A stretch of DNA of 64,000 bases. Source: Occultella gossypii. GTDB lineage: Bacteria; Actinomycetota; Actinomycetes; Actinomycetales; Beutenbergiaceae. Made by a program: the position numbers and the translations under genes. Below the pieces are notes generated by a model. That model made no database searches and was not told the origin of the DNA. It was given only the letters and a program-made list of their open reading frames with translations. Positions 42,860 to 50,580 of this stretch are shown here, in pieces. The number at the start of each line of letters is the position of its first letter. The stretch's first letter is position 1. The stretch lies in the NCBI RefSeq assembly GCF_019947135.1, contig NZ_JAGSHT010000013.1, positions 248,001 to 312,000 of the forward strand, written 5' to 3'.

Positions 42860-44742
42860 ACGAGGGCTCCCATGTCGGCGAGTGAGGCGAGCAGGGCCTG
42901 CGTGTACGGATGGCGGGGCTCGGCATAGACCTCGAGGGCCGGCCCGTACTCGACCAGCCGGCCACGCTGCATCACGGCGATGCTGTCCGAGACCTCCAGC
43001 AGCAAGGACAGGTCGTGCGTGGTGAAGATGATCGCGAACCCGTACTCGTCCCGTAGCGCCATCACCTGGTCGAGCACCTCGCGTTGGATCAGCAGGTCCA
43101 GCGCCGTGGTCGGCTCGTCCATGATGATCACGTCCGGCTCGAGCACGAGCGCGATGGCGATCGCGACCCGCTGCTTCATCCCGCCGGAGAGCTCGTGCGG
43201 ATAGGCCGAGACCCGGTCGGAGTCGATGCCGACCTTCTCCAGCATCGTCCGTGCCAGCGCCTCCCGTTCACGGGCCGGCATGGTCGGCCGGTGCACGCGG
43301 AGCACGTCGTCGAACTGCGCCCCGACGCTGGTCACGGCGTTCAGCGCGTTCATCGCACTCTGGAACACGATGGCGATCTCGTCCCAGCGGTAGCCGCGTA
43401 GCTCCTCCGAGGACAGCCCGAGCAGATCGATGGCCTCCGCCGCGCCCGGGTCGGCGCCGCTCGACGCACCCGGACGGGCGCGCGCGGCCCGGTGGTAGGT
43501 GATGGATCCCCCGGTCACCTGCGCCGGGTTGCGGAGCAGCCGGGTGATCGCGTTGGTGAGGGTGGACTTGCCGCTCCCGGACTCCCCCGCGAGGCCGAGG
43601 AGCTCGCCGCGGTGCAGGGTGATCGAGACGTCGTCGACGGCGTGCACCACCTGGTCGATGCTGGGGTAGTCGACCTTGAGGTTGCGGACCTCGATGATCG
43701 GGGCCCCGGGCACGTCGATCGGGCGGATCTGCGCCGCGGCGGCGGCGCTACCCGAAGGCTCCGGCCCCGCCACCTCGTTGACGCCGTCCTCGGACGGGAT
43801 CGACGCCAGGCCCGGCGAATCGACGCCTGAGGCCACGGCCGCGGCGCCGGCGGTGCTGAGCGCGGCCGCCTGCGGCCCGCCGGTGCGTACGGCCCGGCCC
43901 CGGCTCTTGCCGGTGCGCAGCCGCGGGTTCGAGTACTCGTCGATCCCGAAGTTGATCAGGGCCAGGCCGGCCCCGAGGACCGCGATCGCCAGGCCGGGCG
44001 GGACGAACCACCACCAGGCGCCGTACAGGAACGCCTGCGCGCTCTGCGCGAAGTAGAGCATCGACCCCCAGCTCGTGGTCGTCAGCGAGCCGAGGCCAAG
44101 GAAGGACAGCCCGGCCTCGGCCAGGACCGCACCGATCACGGAGAATAGGAAGCCGGAGGCGATCAGTGGCAGGGCGTTCGGCATGATCTCGGAGAAGACG
44201 ATCCGCGTGCGCGACTCACCGGTGGCCCGGGCCGCCTCGACGAACTCGCGTCGCCGCAGCGACATGGTCTGGGCGCGCAGGACTCGGGCCGAGCCGGCCC
44301 ACGAGGTGATCGCGATCACGAACGCCACGGAGATCATCCCCCGTGAGGGCAGGTACCCGGTCAGCACGATCAGCAGTGGCATCCCGGGAACGACCAGGAA
44401 CACCGCCGTGAGGATGTACAGCAGGTCGTCGGAGAGCCCTCGGAAGTAGCCCCCGATGACGCCGACGAGGACCGAGACGATCTGCGAGATGATCCCCGCG
44501 AACAGCCCGACGCCGAGCGAGACGCGGGCGCCGTACACGAACTGGGCGAAGACGTCCTGACCGGTCTGGGTGGTGCCGAGCCAGTGCGCGCCGGACGGCG
44601 GCTGGAGCAGGTCGGTGCCGCTGGCCTGCGGCGAGTAGCTCGTCAGCATCGGGCCGAACACGGCCATCAGCACGAAGAAGATGGCGATGATCAGGCCCGC
44701 GCGCACCTTCCCGGAGGCCGGCACGAGTCGTGAGAGGTTCAT
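42856..44742 (-). CDS. Fused ABC permease (DppC-like) and ATPase (DppD-like)
   Basis: The 628-residue protein combines two normally separate subunits. Residues 1 to about 275 are a DppC permease (LIIAIFFVLMAVFGPMLTSY; EFVEAARATGESRTRIVFSE is the EAA loop). An Ala/Gly/Pro-rich linker (about 280-345) leads to an ATPase with Walker A GESGSGKST, Q-loop FQSAMNALNAVT, signature LSGGMKQR and Walker B VIIMDEPTTALD. The frame is uninterrupted. It lies 2 bases after the DppB gene. The fusion fixes the stoichiometry of the complex and is seen only sporadically in peptide ABC systems. Confidence 0.9.
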   Translation of the reverse strand: MNLSRLVPASGKVRAGLIIAIFFVLMAVFGPMLTSYSPQASGTDLLQPPSGAHWLGTTQTGQDVFAQFVYGARVSLGVGLFAGIISQIVSVLVGVIGGYFRGLSDDLLYILTAVFLVVPGMPLLIVLTGYLPSRGMISVAFVIAITSWAGSARVLRAQTMSLRRREFVEAARATGESRTRIVFSEIMPNALPLIASGFLFSVIGAVLAEAGLSFLGLGSLTTTSWGSMLYFAQSAQAFLYGAWWWFVPPGLAIAVLGAGLALINFGIDEYSNPRLRTGKSRGRAVRTGGPQAAALSTAGAAAVASGVDSPGLASIPSEDGVNEVAGPEPSGSAAAAAQIRPIDVPGAPIIEVRNLKVDYPSIDQVVHAVDDVSITLHRGELLGLAGESGSGKSTLTNAITRLLRNPAQVTGGSITYHRAARARPGASSGADPGAAEAIDLLGLSSEELRGYRWDEIAIVFQSAMNALNAVTSVGAQFDDVLRVHRPTMPAREREALARTMLEKVGIDSDRVSAYPHELSGGMKQRVAIAIALVLEPDVIIMDEPTTALDLLIQREVLDQVMALRDEYGFAIIFTTHDLSLLLEVSDSIAVMQRGRLVEYGPALEVYAEPRHPYTQALLASLADMGALV

Positions 44743-44744
44743 GG

Positions 44745-45731
44745 TCAGCCTTCCTGACGCGTGCGGGGGTCGAGGAACACGTAGACGACGTCGGCCACGA
44801 GGTTCGCGGCGATCACCGCCAGCGAGATGATCAGGAAGAGTCCCTGCATCAGCGGGAAGTCCTGGTTCTGGACCGCCTCGAACAGGGTGTAGCCGACGCC
44901 CGGGTAGTTGAAGATCACCTCGGTGAGCATCGACCCACCGACGACGGCGCCGAGGGAGAGTGCGAACCCGGTCACCGAGGGCAGGATCGCGTTCCGGGCC
45001 GCGTAGTTGACCAGCACCATCCGCTTCGGCAGGCCCTTCGCCTCGGCCATGGTCACGTAGTCCTCACCGAGGACGGTCACCGTCATGTTCCGCATGCTCA
45101 GCACCCAGCCGGCGAAGGAGGCCAGGATGATCGTGATCGCCGGCAGGATGCCGTGATAGAGGACGGAGGAGATGAACTCCCAGTCCCATCCCGGCACCAG
45201 CCCCGGTTCGTAGGCGTGCGAGACCGGGAACCAGCCCAGGTTCACCGAGAGGATCAGGACCAGGATCAACGCCATCCAGAAGTACGGGACGGCGTTGAGG
45301 AAGGTGAGGGCCGGCAGCAGGTGGTCGGTCCAGGATCCGCGCCGCCAGGCCAACACCACGCCGAGCCCGGTGCCGATCAGGAAGCTGATCACCGTGGTGA
45401 TGCCGACCAAGCCGATCGTCCACGGCAGTGCACCCAGCACGATCTCGGAGACCGGGACCGGGAAGAAGCCGATCGAGAGACCGAGGTCGCCGGCCGCCAG
45501 CGAGGTGAGGTAGTCCCAGTACTGCACGTGCAGCGGCGCATCCGTGAGCCCGTAGCTCTCCGCGATCGCGTCCATGGCGGCCGGGTCGATCCGCCCTGAC
45601 AGCCGTTCCACGAGGAGCGCGACGGGATCGCCCGGCATCAGCCGGGGGATCAGGAAGTTCATGGTGAGCGCAGCCCAGGCGATGAACACGTACAGCATCA
45701 CCTTGCGCAGGAGGTACTTCAAGCGGGACAA
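44745..45731 (-). CDS. ABC permease (DppB-like)
   Basis: The 328-residue permease has six or so membrane helices, the DppB N terminus (FLIPRLMPGDPVALLVERLS) and the EAA loop VTMAEAKGLPKRMVLVNYAA. It pairs with the fused DppC-DppD. The start is TTG 45731 with AGAGG close by; an internal ATG at 45695 would cut the conserved first helix. It follows the binding-protein gene across a strong hairpin, which probably lowers its expression relative to that gene. Confidence 0.9.
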   Translation of the reverse strand: MSRLKYLLRKVMLYVFIAWAALTMNFLIPRLMPGDPVALLVERLSGRIDPAAMDAIAESYGLTDAPLHVQYWDYLTSLAAGDLGLSIGFFPVPVSEIVLGALPWTIGLVGITTVISFLIGTGLGVVLAWRRGSWTDHLLPALTFLNAVPYFWMALILVLILSVNLGWFPVSHAYEPGLVPGWDWEFISSVLYHGILPAITIILASFAGWVLSMRNMTVTVLGEDYVTMAEAKGLPKRMVLVNYAARNAILPSVTGFALSLGAVVGGSMLTEVIFNYPGVGYTLFEAVQNQDFPLMQGLFLIISLAVIAANLVADVVYVFLDPRTRQEG

Positions 45732-45765
45732 CCTCTCGGATCGGATTCGGCCGGGTGGCGGACGC

Positions 45766-45793
45766 GGGCGGGCGGCGTGTGCGCCGCCCGCCC
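45766..45793 (-). terminator. Perfect 12-bp hairpin between binding-protein and permease genes (attenuator)
   Basis: GGGCGGGCGGCG, loop TGTG, CGCCGCCCGCCC. It sits just after the binding-protein stop and 35 bases before the permease start, in the middle of the operon, and has no T-run. Likely a partial terminator or a 3'-end stabiliser. Confidence 0.6.
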
Positions 45794-45806
45794 GACCTCG
45801 CTGCGG

Positions 45807-47465
45807 TCAGCCGGCGGGCGTCAGGTTCGTGACGACCAACAGGTTGTCCGGGAACTGGAACGGCGCGCCGAGGGCGTACGGGTCCTCCTCGGTGGGGAAC
45901 CCCTCCCACCGTGCGGTGTTGTACTGGAACCAGTTCGGGGACTGCAGCATCGCGATGACCGGGAGCTGTTCGACCATGATCTGCTCGAGCCCGTCGAACG
46001 CGGCCTGCTGCTCCTCGGGGTCACTGGTGGCCGCGAATGACTCCAGCAGGGCGTCGGCCTCGTCGTCGTAGTAGCGGTTGTAGTTCGAGACGACGGTCTC
46101 GCCCGGGCCGGTCTCGTACTCGGAACTCATCATCGAACGGAACAGCGTGTACGGGGTGAGGCCCATCGCCACGGACGCGATGGTCATCTGGTAGTTGCCG
46201 GAGTTGCGGGCCTCCAGCCATGCCTCGAACGAGACGCCCTGGGGCTCCACGACCACGCCGATCTTCGCGAGCTGCTCCTGGAGCAGGCCGCTCATCGTCA
46301 CCCAGTCCACGTAGCTCGACGGGATCTGCAGCGCGTAGGACATCCGCTCGCCTGCCGGGGTGGTGCGCACACCGTCGCTGCCGAGCACATAGCCGGCCTC
46401 GTCCAGGATGGCGTTCGCCTCATCGACGTCGTAACTGAACTCCGCATCGGCGTACTCCTCGCTCAGCACCGACTCGTAGGCAGGCAACGGCAGCCCGGTG
46501 GGGTGCGCCGGCGGGGTGTACCCCTGCATGGCGACCTCGGAGAGCTGGTCGCGGTCGATGCCGGCGCTGAGCGCCTCGCGCACCGCCACGTCGTCGAACG
46601 GTGCCGTCTGCGTGTTCACGAGCAGGTTCACGAGTCCGTCACCGGGGTACCAGTAGGACCGGTGCTCCGGGTCCCCGGAGACGTAGATCTGGTCGATGTT
46701 GGCGACGAACCCGCCGGACCAGTCGAACTCACCGGCCTGCAGCGAGCTGTTGAACGTCTGGTCGGAGGACGCCGGGTAGCGGACCTGCTCGACCTCGACC
46801 TCGTCGGCGTTCCAGTAGCCCTCGTTCGCGCTCAGTGTGTACAGCTGTTGCCCGAACTGCTCGAGCACGAACGGCCCGGTGGCCACCGGCTCCTCGTTCT
46901 GGAACTCGATCGGGTCGACGTCGGCGAACACGTGCTCGGGGACCATGACGGTGTTCGCGATGGAGGCCTGGAACGCGAACGCGACACTGTTGAAGGTCAC
47001 CTCCACGGTGAGGGGGTCGGTGGCGACCGCCTCGGCAAGGTCGAGCGCACCCGCGTTCGCCGCGGGGTTGTCCCGCATCAGGTTGAAGGTGAACGCGACG
47101 TCGTCGGCGTCGAACGCCTCGCCGTCGGACCAGGTGACGCCCTCCCGGAGCGCGAACGTGACGACCGTGCCCTCCTCGTTGAACTCCATCGACTCGGCCA
47201 GCCAGGGCTGCGCGTCACCGGGCACCATCGGGGTGGCGATCATCAGCGGCTCGTACAGCATGCCCTTGGTGCCCTGGAGCGCCGTCGGGGAGAACGGGTT
47301 GAAGTTCTGCTGATAGGTGTTGGCCGTGTTGGCGTGGATCGTCAGCGGTGCGACCGCGCCGGCGTCCTCGCCCGAGTCGTCGTCGCCGCCGCCGGTACAG
47401 GCCGACAGGGCGAGGGTGCCGGCCGTCAGCACGGCGGCCAGACGGATGAACCTCGGGGTTCTCAT
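45807..47465 (-). CDS. Solute-binding lipoprotein of the peptide-type ABC importer (SBP_bac_5)
   Basis: The 552-residue protein has a signal with lipobox LALSAC and then a Gly/Asp linker. The SBP_bac_5 fold follows: MLYEPLMIATPMVPGDAQPW, GVTWSDGEAFDADDVAFTFN, RYPASSDQTFNSSLQAGEFD. It would bind solute outside the membrane and pass it to the permeases. With namZ, murQ and nagZ around it, MurNAc, muropeptides or wall peptides are the likely ligands; the sequence alone cannot say which. Confidence 0.9.
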   Translation of the reverse strand: MRTPRFIRLAAVLTAGTLALSACTGGGDDDSGEDAGAVAPLTIHANTANTYQQNFNPFSPTALQGTKGMLYEPLMIATPMVPGDAQPWLAESMEFNEEGTVVTFALREGVTWSDGEAFDADDVAFTFNLMRDNPAANAGALDLAEAVATDPLTVEVTFNSVAFAFQASIANTVMVPEHVFADVDPIEFQNEEPVATGPFVLEQFGQQLYTLSANEGYWNADEVEVEQVRYPASSDQTFNSSLQAGEFDWSGGFVANIDQIYVSGDPEHRSYWYPGDGLVNLLVNTQTAPFDDVAVREALSAGIDRDQLSEVAMQGYTPPAHPTGLPLPAYESVLSEEYADAEFSYDVDEANAILDEAGYVLGSDGVRTTPAGERMSYALQIPSSYVDWVTMSGLLQEQLAKIGVVVEPQGVSFEAWLEARNSGNYQMTIASVAMGLTPYTLFRSMMSSEYETGPGETVVSNYNRYYDDEADALLESFAATSDPEEQQAAFDGLEQIMVEQLPVIAMLQSPNWFQYNTARWEGFPTEEDPYALGAPFQFPDNLLVVTNLTPAG

Positions 47466-47510
47466 GTGGTTGACCTTTCGATGGGTGGAGCGGGGGGAAC
47501 AAAGGTGACG

Positions 47511-48503
47511 TCAGTGGTCCAGGTCGGCACGCAGCACGTCGAAGCGCCGGGTGATGCGGAAACCGGACCGCAGGTAGAGGTGCCCGGCAGGTGAGTCCTC
47601 GCCGGTCCACAGGAACCAGGCGCTCTGGGCACCCTCGGCGCGCATCCGGGTGAGGGTCTCGTGCAGCAACACCTTTCCGAGGCCAGTGCCGCGCGACGTC
47701 TCGTCCACCCCGTACGGGCCGAACCGTTCCCGCAGGCCGCGGTACGCGCCGTAGGTGGAGAAGCCCACGACGGGACCCTCGGGGTGGCGCGCCAGGAGCA
47801 CCCTGTCGATCCGTCCGTGCTGCAGCACGGAGTCCCGGACCGCCTCACCCCAGTCCGGGGCCAGCCGCTGCGCGGCGAAGGAGATCACCTCGGGCAGATC
47901 ATCGGGGCGGGCGGCTGCGAACGCGTACCCGTCGGCGACCCGCGCCGCACGCAGGTCCAGCACGTCGGACGGCGTCGCGTAGTCGGCGAGATCGAGGCTC
48001 ATCGCCGCGGCCGTGTACAGCCGCCGGAAGCCGGCCCGCTCGAACAGCCGGGCGGCGTCCGGGTAGGCGGCAGTGTCCAGGCCGGGCACGAAGTATGCCA
48101 GCGGGTAGGCCGCGTAGTTGACCCAGTGGGCACCCTTGCCCGCGAGGAACGCCCCGGCCCGCCGCACCAGTTCGGTGCCGATGCCCTGCCTGCGGGCGTC
48201 GGGCCGGACGCAGCCGATGGTGATCCACCCGCCGTCGGGATCGGGCCCGATCCCTCGCCCGGCACGGACCGCGTAGACGAAGCCCTGCGCCTGACCGGTG
48301 GCCTCGTCCACGGCGACGATCAGGCCGTCGGGGTCGAAGTTCGGGTCCAGCAGGACGGTGTGGGTGAACCAGTCCTCGCTGACGGCGTCGCGCGGCATCG
48401 CGACCGTGGTGAGCTCGGCGAGCCGGGCGGCATCACCGGGCCGGTGCGCACGATAGGTGACCTGCAAGGGAATGACCTTTCCGATCTGTTCGATGGTGCT
48501 CAT
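47511..48503 (-). CDS. Tandem double-GNAT acetyltransferase
   Basis: The 330-residue protein holds two GNAT domains: the first (about 10-165) with acetyl-CoA loop PDARRQGIGTELVRRAG, the second (about 180-325) with ETSRGTGLGKVLLHETL. Both loops keep the Q/RxxGxG/A pattern, so both could bind acetyl-CoA. It lies between the PIG-L deacetylase and the binding-protein gene. Opposing deacetylase and acetyltransferase genes in one operon suggest acetyl-group editing of an amino sugar, which is inference. ATG 48503 is the likely start. Confidence 0.8.
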   Translation of the reverse strand: MSTIEQIGKVIPLQVTYRAHRPGDAARLAELTTVAMPRDAVSEDWFTHTVLLDPNFDPDGLIVAVDEATGQAQGFVYAVRAGRGIGPDPDGGWITIGCVRPDARRQGIGTELVRRAGAFLAGKGAHWVNYAAYPLAYFVPGLDTAAYPDAARLFERAGFRRLYTAAAMSLDLADYATPSDVLDLRAARVADGYAFAAARPDDLPEVISFAAQRLAPDWGEAVRDSVLQHGRIDRVLLARHPEGPVVGFSTYGAYRGLRERFGPYGVDETSRGTGLGKVLLHETLTRMRAEGAQSAWFLWTGEDSPAGHLYLRSGFRITRRFDVLRADLDH

Positions 48504-48549
48504 TGACGGCAGCAGGACGGCGTGTGCCGCCCGCTCCCGAAGGGTCGGT

Positions 48550-49245
48550 TCAGTTCAGGGGCGCCATGCCCCAGGTCCGCCCGGAGGAGAGGGCAACGGC
48601 GTGGGGCACGCCGGCGAGGCAGCCGCGGGTGATCATCTGGGCCGAGTAGAAGTCGATGTAGCGGAAGCCGTAGGTCTCCCCGCGAGCGAACGCTTGACCG
48701 CTGATGGCGTCGGTCCAGAGCCGGTGCGCCTCCGCCGAGATCTCCACGAACAGGTCCGCGTCGAAACCGGTCGCGTCCTCCCAGTTCTCCGTGAACAGCA
48801 GGCGGCCGACGCCGTGCCGGGTGGTTTCGTCCTTCCACCCGGGCAGGCCGGCCAGGTAGCGCGCCCGCTCGGCGAGGATCGAGGCGTTCTCGTGGTCGGT
48901 GTGGATGCTGCGCCGCCAGTGCGCGAGCAGCGTGGTCGGCCTGACCTCGCGGATGAGGTCGGCGACCCGTTCGGCGACCGCGTCGTCGGCGGTGAGGAAC
49001 CCGTCGGAGATGTCATCGAAGATGACCACCTCGGCGCCGATCCCGGCCGCGAACGCTCGCGCTTCGGCGATCTTCTGCTCGCGGTAGTCGGCGGCGGACA
49101 TCCGAGGGTGCCCCCGCTCCCCCGGCGTGAGTGCCACGAGCACGGACCGGCCGCCGTCCAGCACGTTCTGCGCGAGCAGCGGTCCGGCGGCGAGGTCCAT
49201 ATCGCCGATGTGACCGCCCACGGCCATGATCGTCTGAGGTGACAA
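48550..49245 (-). CDS. PIG-L-family deacetylase with variant metal motif
   Basis: The 231-residue protein has the PIG-L fold. The N-terminal motif reads AVGGHIGDMDLAAG in place of AHPDDxE, keeping a His and two acidic residues, and the distal motif is intact (WRRSIHTDHENAS, the HxDH pair). Family members remove acetyl from GlcNAc-type sugars with zinc. The altered first motif is typical of a subgroup. AAGGA is 8 bases before the TTG start. It follows namZ by 35 bases in the salvage operon. Confidence 0.8.
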   Translation of the reverse strand: MSPQTIMAVGGHIGDMDLAAGPLLAQNVLDGGRSVLVALTPGERGHPRMSAADYREQKIAEARAFAAGIGAEVVIFDDISDGFLTADDAVAERVADLIREVRPTTLLAHWRRSIHTDHENASILAERARYLAGLPGWKDETTRHGVGRLLFTENWEDATGFDADLFVEISAEAHRLWTDAISGQAFARGETYGFRYIDFYSAQMITRGCLAGVPHAVALSSGRTWGMAPLN

Positions 49246-49280
49246 CGGATTCGTCCTTCGTTCGGGTTCGGCGGCGGTGT

Positions 49281-50471
49281 TCAGGGGTAGAGCAGTGCCT
49301 CCGGCGGCACGATCGGCGTCGGTGGACCGGCGGCGAGGATCGCACTCAGGTCCGCGCCGCGATCGATTCCCTCGCGCAGGGCCGTCGAGCCCCAGAGGAG
49401 GTCGATGAAGGGCGGGCGGCCCGGCTGCGGAGGCAGCCAGATCGACTCCCCGGGATACAGGGCGGCGACCGCCCGGAGCACGGCCACGCCGGTCGCGATC
49501 GGATCGAACGCCGCGACATCACGCACGTGCAACTGGGCGCCGTGCACCACGTCGCCGTGCCACTTGCTGAACGTGGGGCGGAAGACGGCCTCACGGAACG
49601 CGACACCGGGCAGGCCCTGCTCGGACAGCGCGCCGGCCAGGCGCCCGTCGGTCCAGGACGCCCCGAACAGCTCGAACGGCTTCGTGGTGCCGCGGCCCTC
49701 CGAGAGCACGGTGCCCTCCAGCAGGCCGATGGCGCCGAAGACGGTCGCGGTGGTCAGCGTGGGCATGTTCGGCGACGGCATCACCCAGTCGTCGTGCGGG
49801 CCCTGGCGCTGCCGGTCCCAGCCGGCCAGCTCGATCACCTCGAGATCGGCGGCGGCGCCCACGGCATCGGGCACGTGGGCCGAGTTGAACCACCGGGCGA
49901 GCTCGCCGAGGGTGAGTCCGTGCTGGAGCGGGATCGAGACCCGGCCCACGAAGCTGGCGCAGGACGGATCGAGCCCGGGCCCGGTCCGGACCAGACCACC
50001 CAGGGGGTTCGGCCGGTCGAGCACCACGATTCGGATCCCGACCCGCGCCGCGGAGCAGAGCAGGTCGAAGAGCGTCCAGGTGTAGGTGTAGAACCGAATG
50101 CCGATGTCCTGGAAGTCCACCAGGATCGTGGCCACCCCGGACTCGCGCAGCAGTCCGTCGAGCCGCGGCCCGTCGGAGCGGTAGGTGTCCACCACCGGCA
50201 GGCCGGTGGCGAGGTCGACGCCGTCGCCCTCGCTCTCGCCCGCCTGCACCGCACCCCAGTAGCCGTGCTCCGGCGTGAAGATCGTGGTCAGCTCCACGCC
50301 CGTGGCCAGCAGCGCGTCCACACCGCGGCGCAGGTCCGCCGTGACGGACGTGTAGTTCGCACAGAGGCCGGCGGGACCCCGGCCGATCAGACCGGGTTCG
50401 GCGATCGCCCGGCTCAGGCCCGTTCGGACCCGCGCCACATCGTCCACCTCGACCACTGGCCGTTCCCCCAC
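49281..50471 (-). CDS. namZ: Exo-beta-N-acetylmuramidase (DUF1343/GH171)
   Basis: The 396-residue protein carries the DUF1343 blocks: LTTIFTPEHGYWGAVQAGE, TILVDFQDIGIRFYTYTWTL, IVVLDRPNPLGGLVRTGPGLD, SEGRGTTKPFELFGASW and FRPTFSKWHGDVVHGAQLHV. NamZ of Bacillus subtilis releases MurNAc from the non-reducing end of glycans. No signal peptide is visible here, so it may act after uptake, unlike the secreted Bacillus enzyme. It is the first gene of the seven-gene operon and has a dyad-bearing promoter. The start is GTG 50471. Confidence 0.9.
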   Translation of the reverse strand: MGERPVVEVDDVARVRTGLSRAIAEPGLIGRGPAGLCANYTSVTADLRRGVDALLATGVELTTIFTPEHGYWGAVQAGESEGDGVDLATGLPVVDTYRSDGPRLDGLLRESGVATILVDFQDIGIRFYTYTWTLFDLLCSAARVGIRIVVLDRPNPLGGLVRTGPGLDPSCASFVGRVSIPLQHGLTLGELARWFNSAHVPDAVGAAADLEVIELAGWDRQRQGPHDDWVMPSPNMPTLTTATVFGAIGLLEGTVLSEGRGTTKPFELFGASWTDGRLAGALSEQGLPGVAFREAVFRPTFSKWHGDVVHGAQLHVRDVAAFDPIATGVAVLRAVAALYPGESIWLPPQPGRPPFIDLLWGSTALREGIDRGADLSAILAAGPPTPIVPPEALLYP

Positions 50472-50481
50472 TCGTCCTCGA

Positions 50482-50521
50482 CTGTGTAAGTACGCTACAC
50501 AGATCGTCAGACTAGGGTCAA
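50482..50521 (-). promoter_or_regulatory. Promoter and palindromic operator of the namZ-ABC operon
   Basis: On the minus strand -35 TTGACC (50521-50516), an 18-base spacer and -10 TAGCGT (50497-50492). The -10 is embedded in a perfect dyad, CTGTGTA-N7-TACACAG (50482-50502). A protein bound there would block transcription. Confidence 0.55.
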
Positions 50522-50525
50522 TTAG

Positions 50526-50544
50526 TTACGCGCAGGTTACGCGC
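50526..50544. repeat. Tandem TTACGCGC pair upstream of the namZ promoter
   Basis: TTACGCGC occurs at 50526-50533 and 50537-50544, 11 bases apart (one helical turn), just upstream of the -35. Candidate activator site. Confidence 0.4.
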
Positions 50545-50580
50545 GCTCCCCACGGGCGCCGCACCTCGTGGAGCATGATC

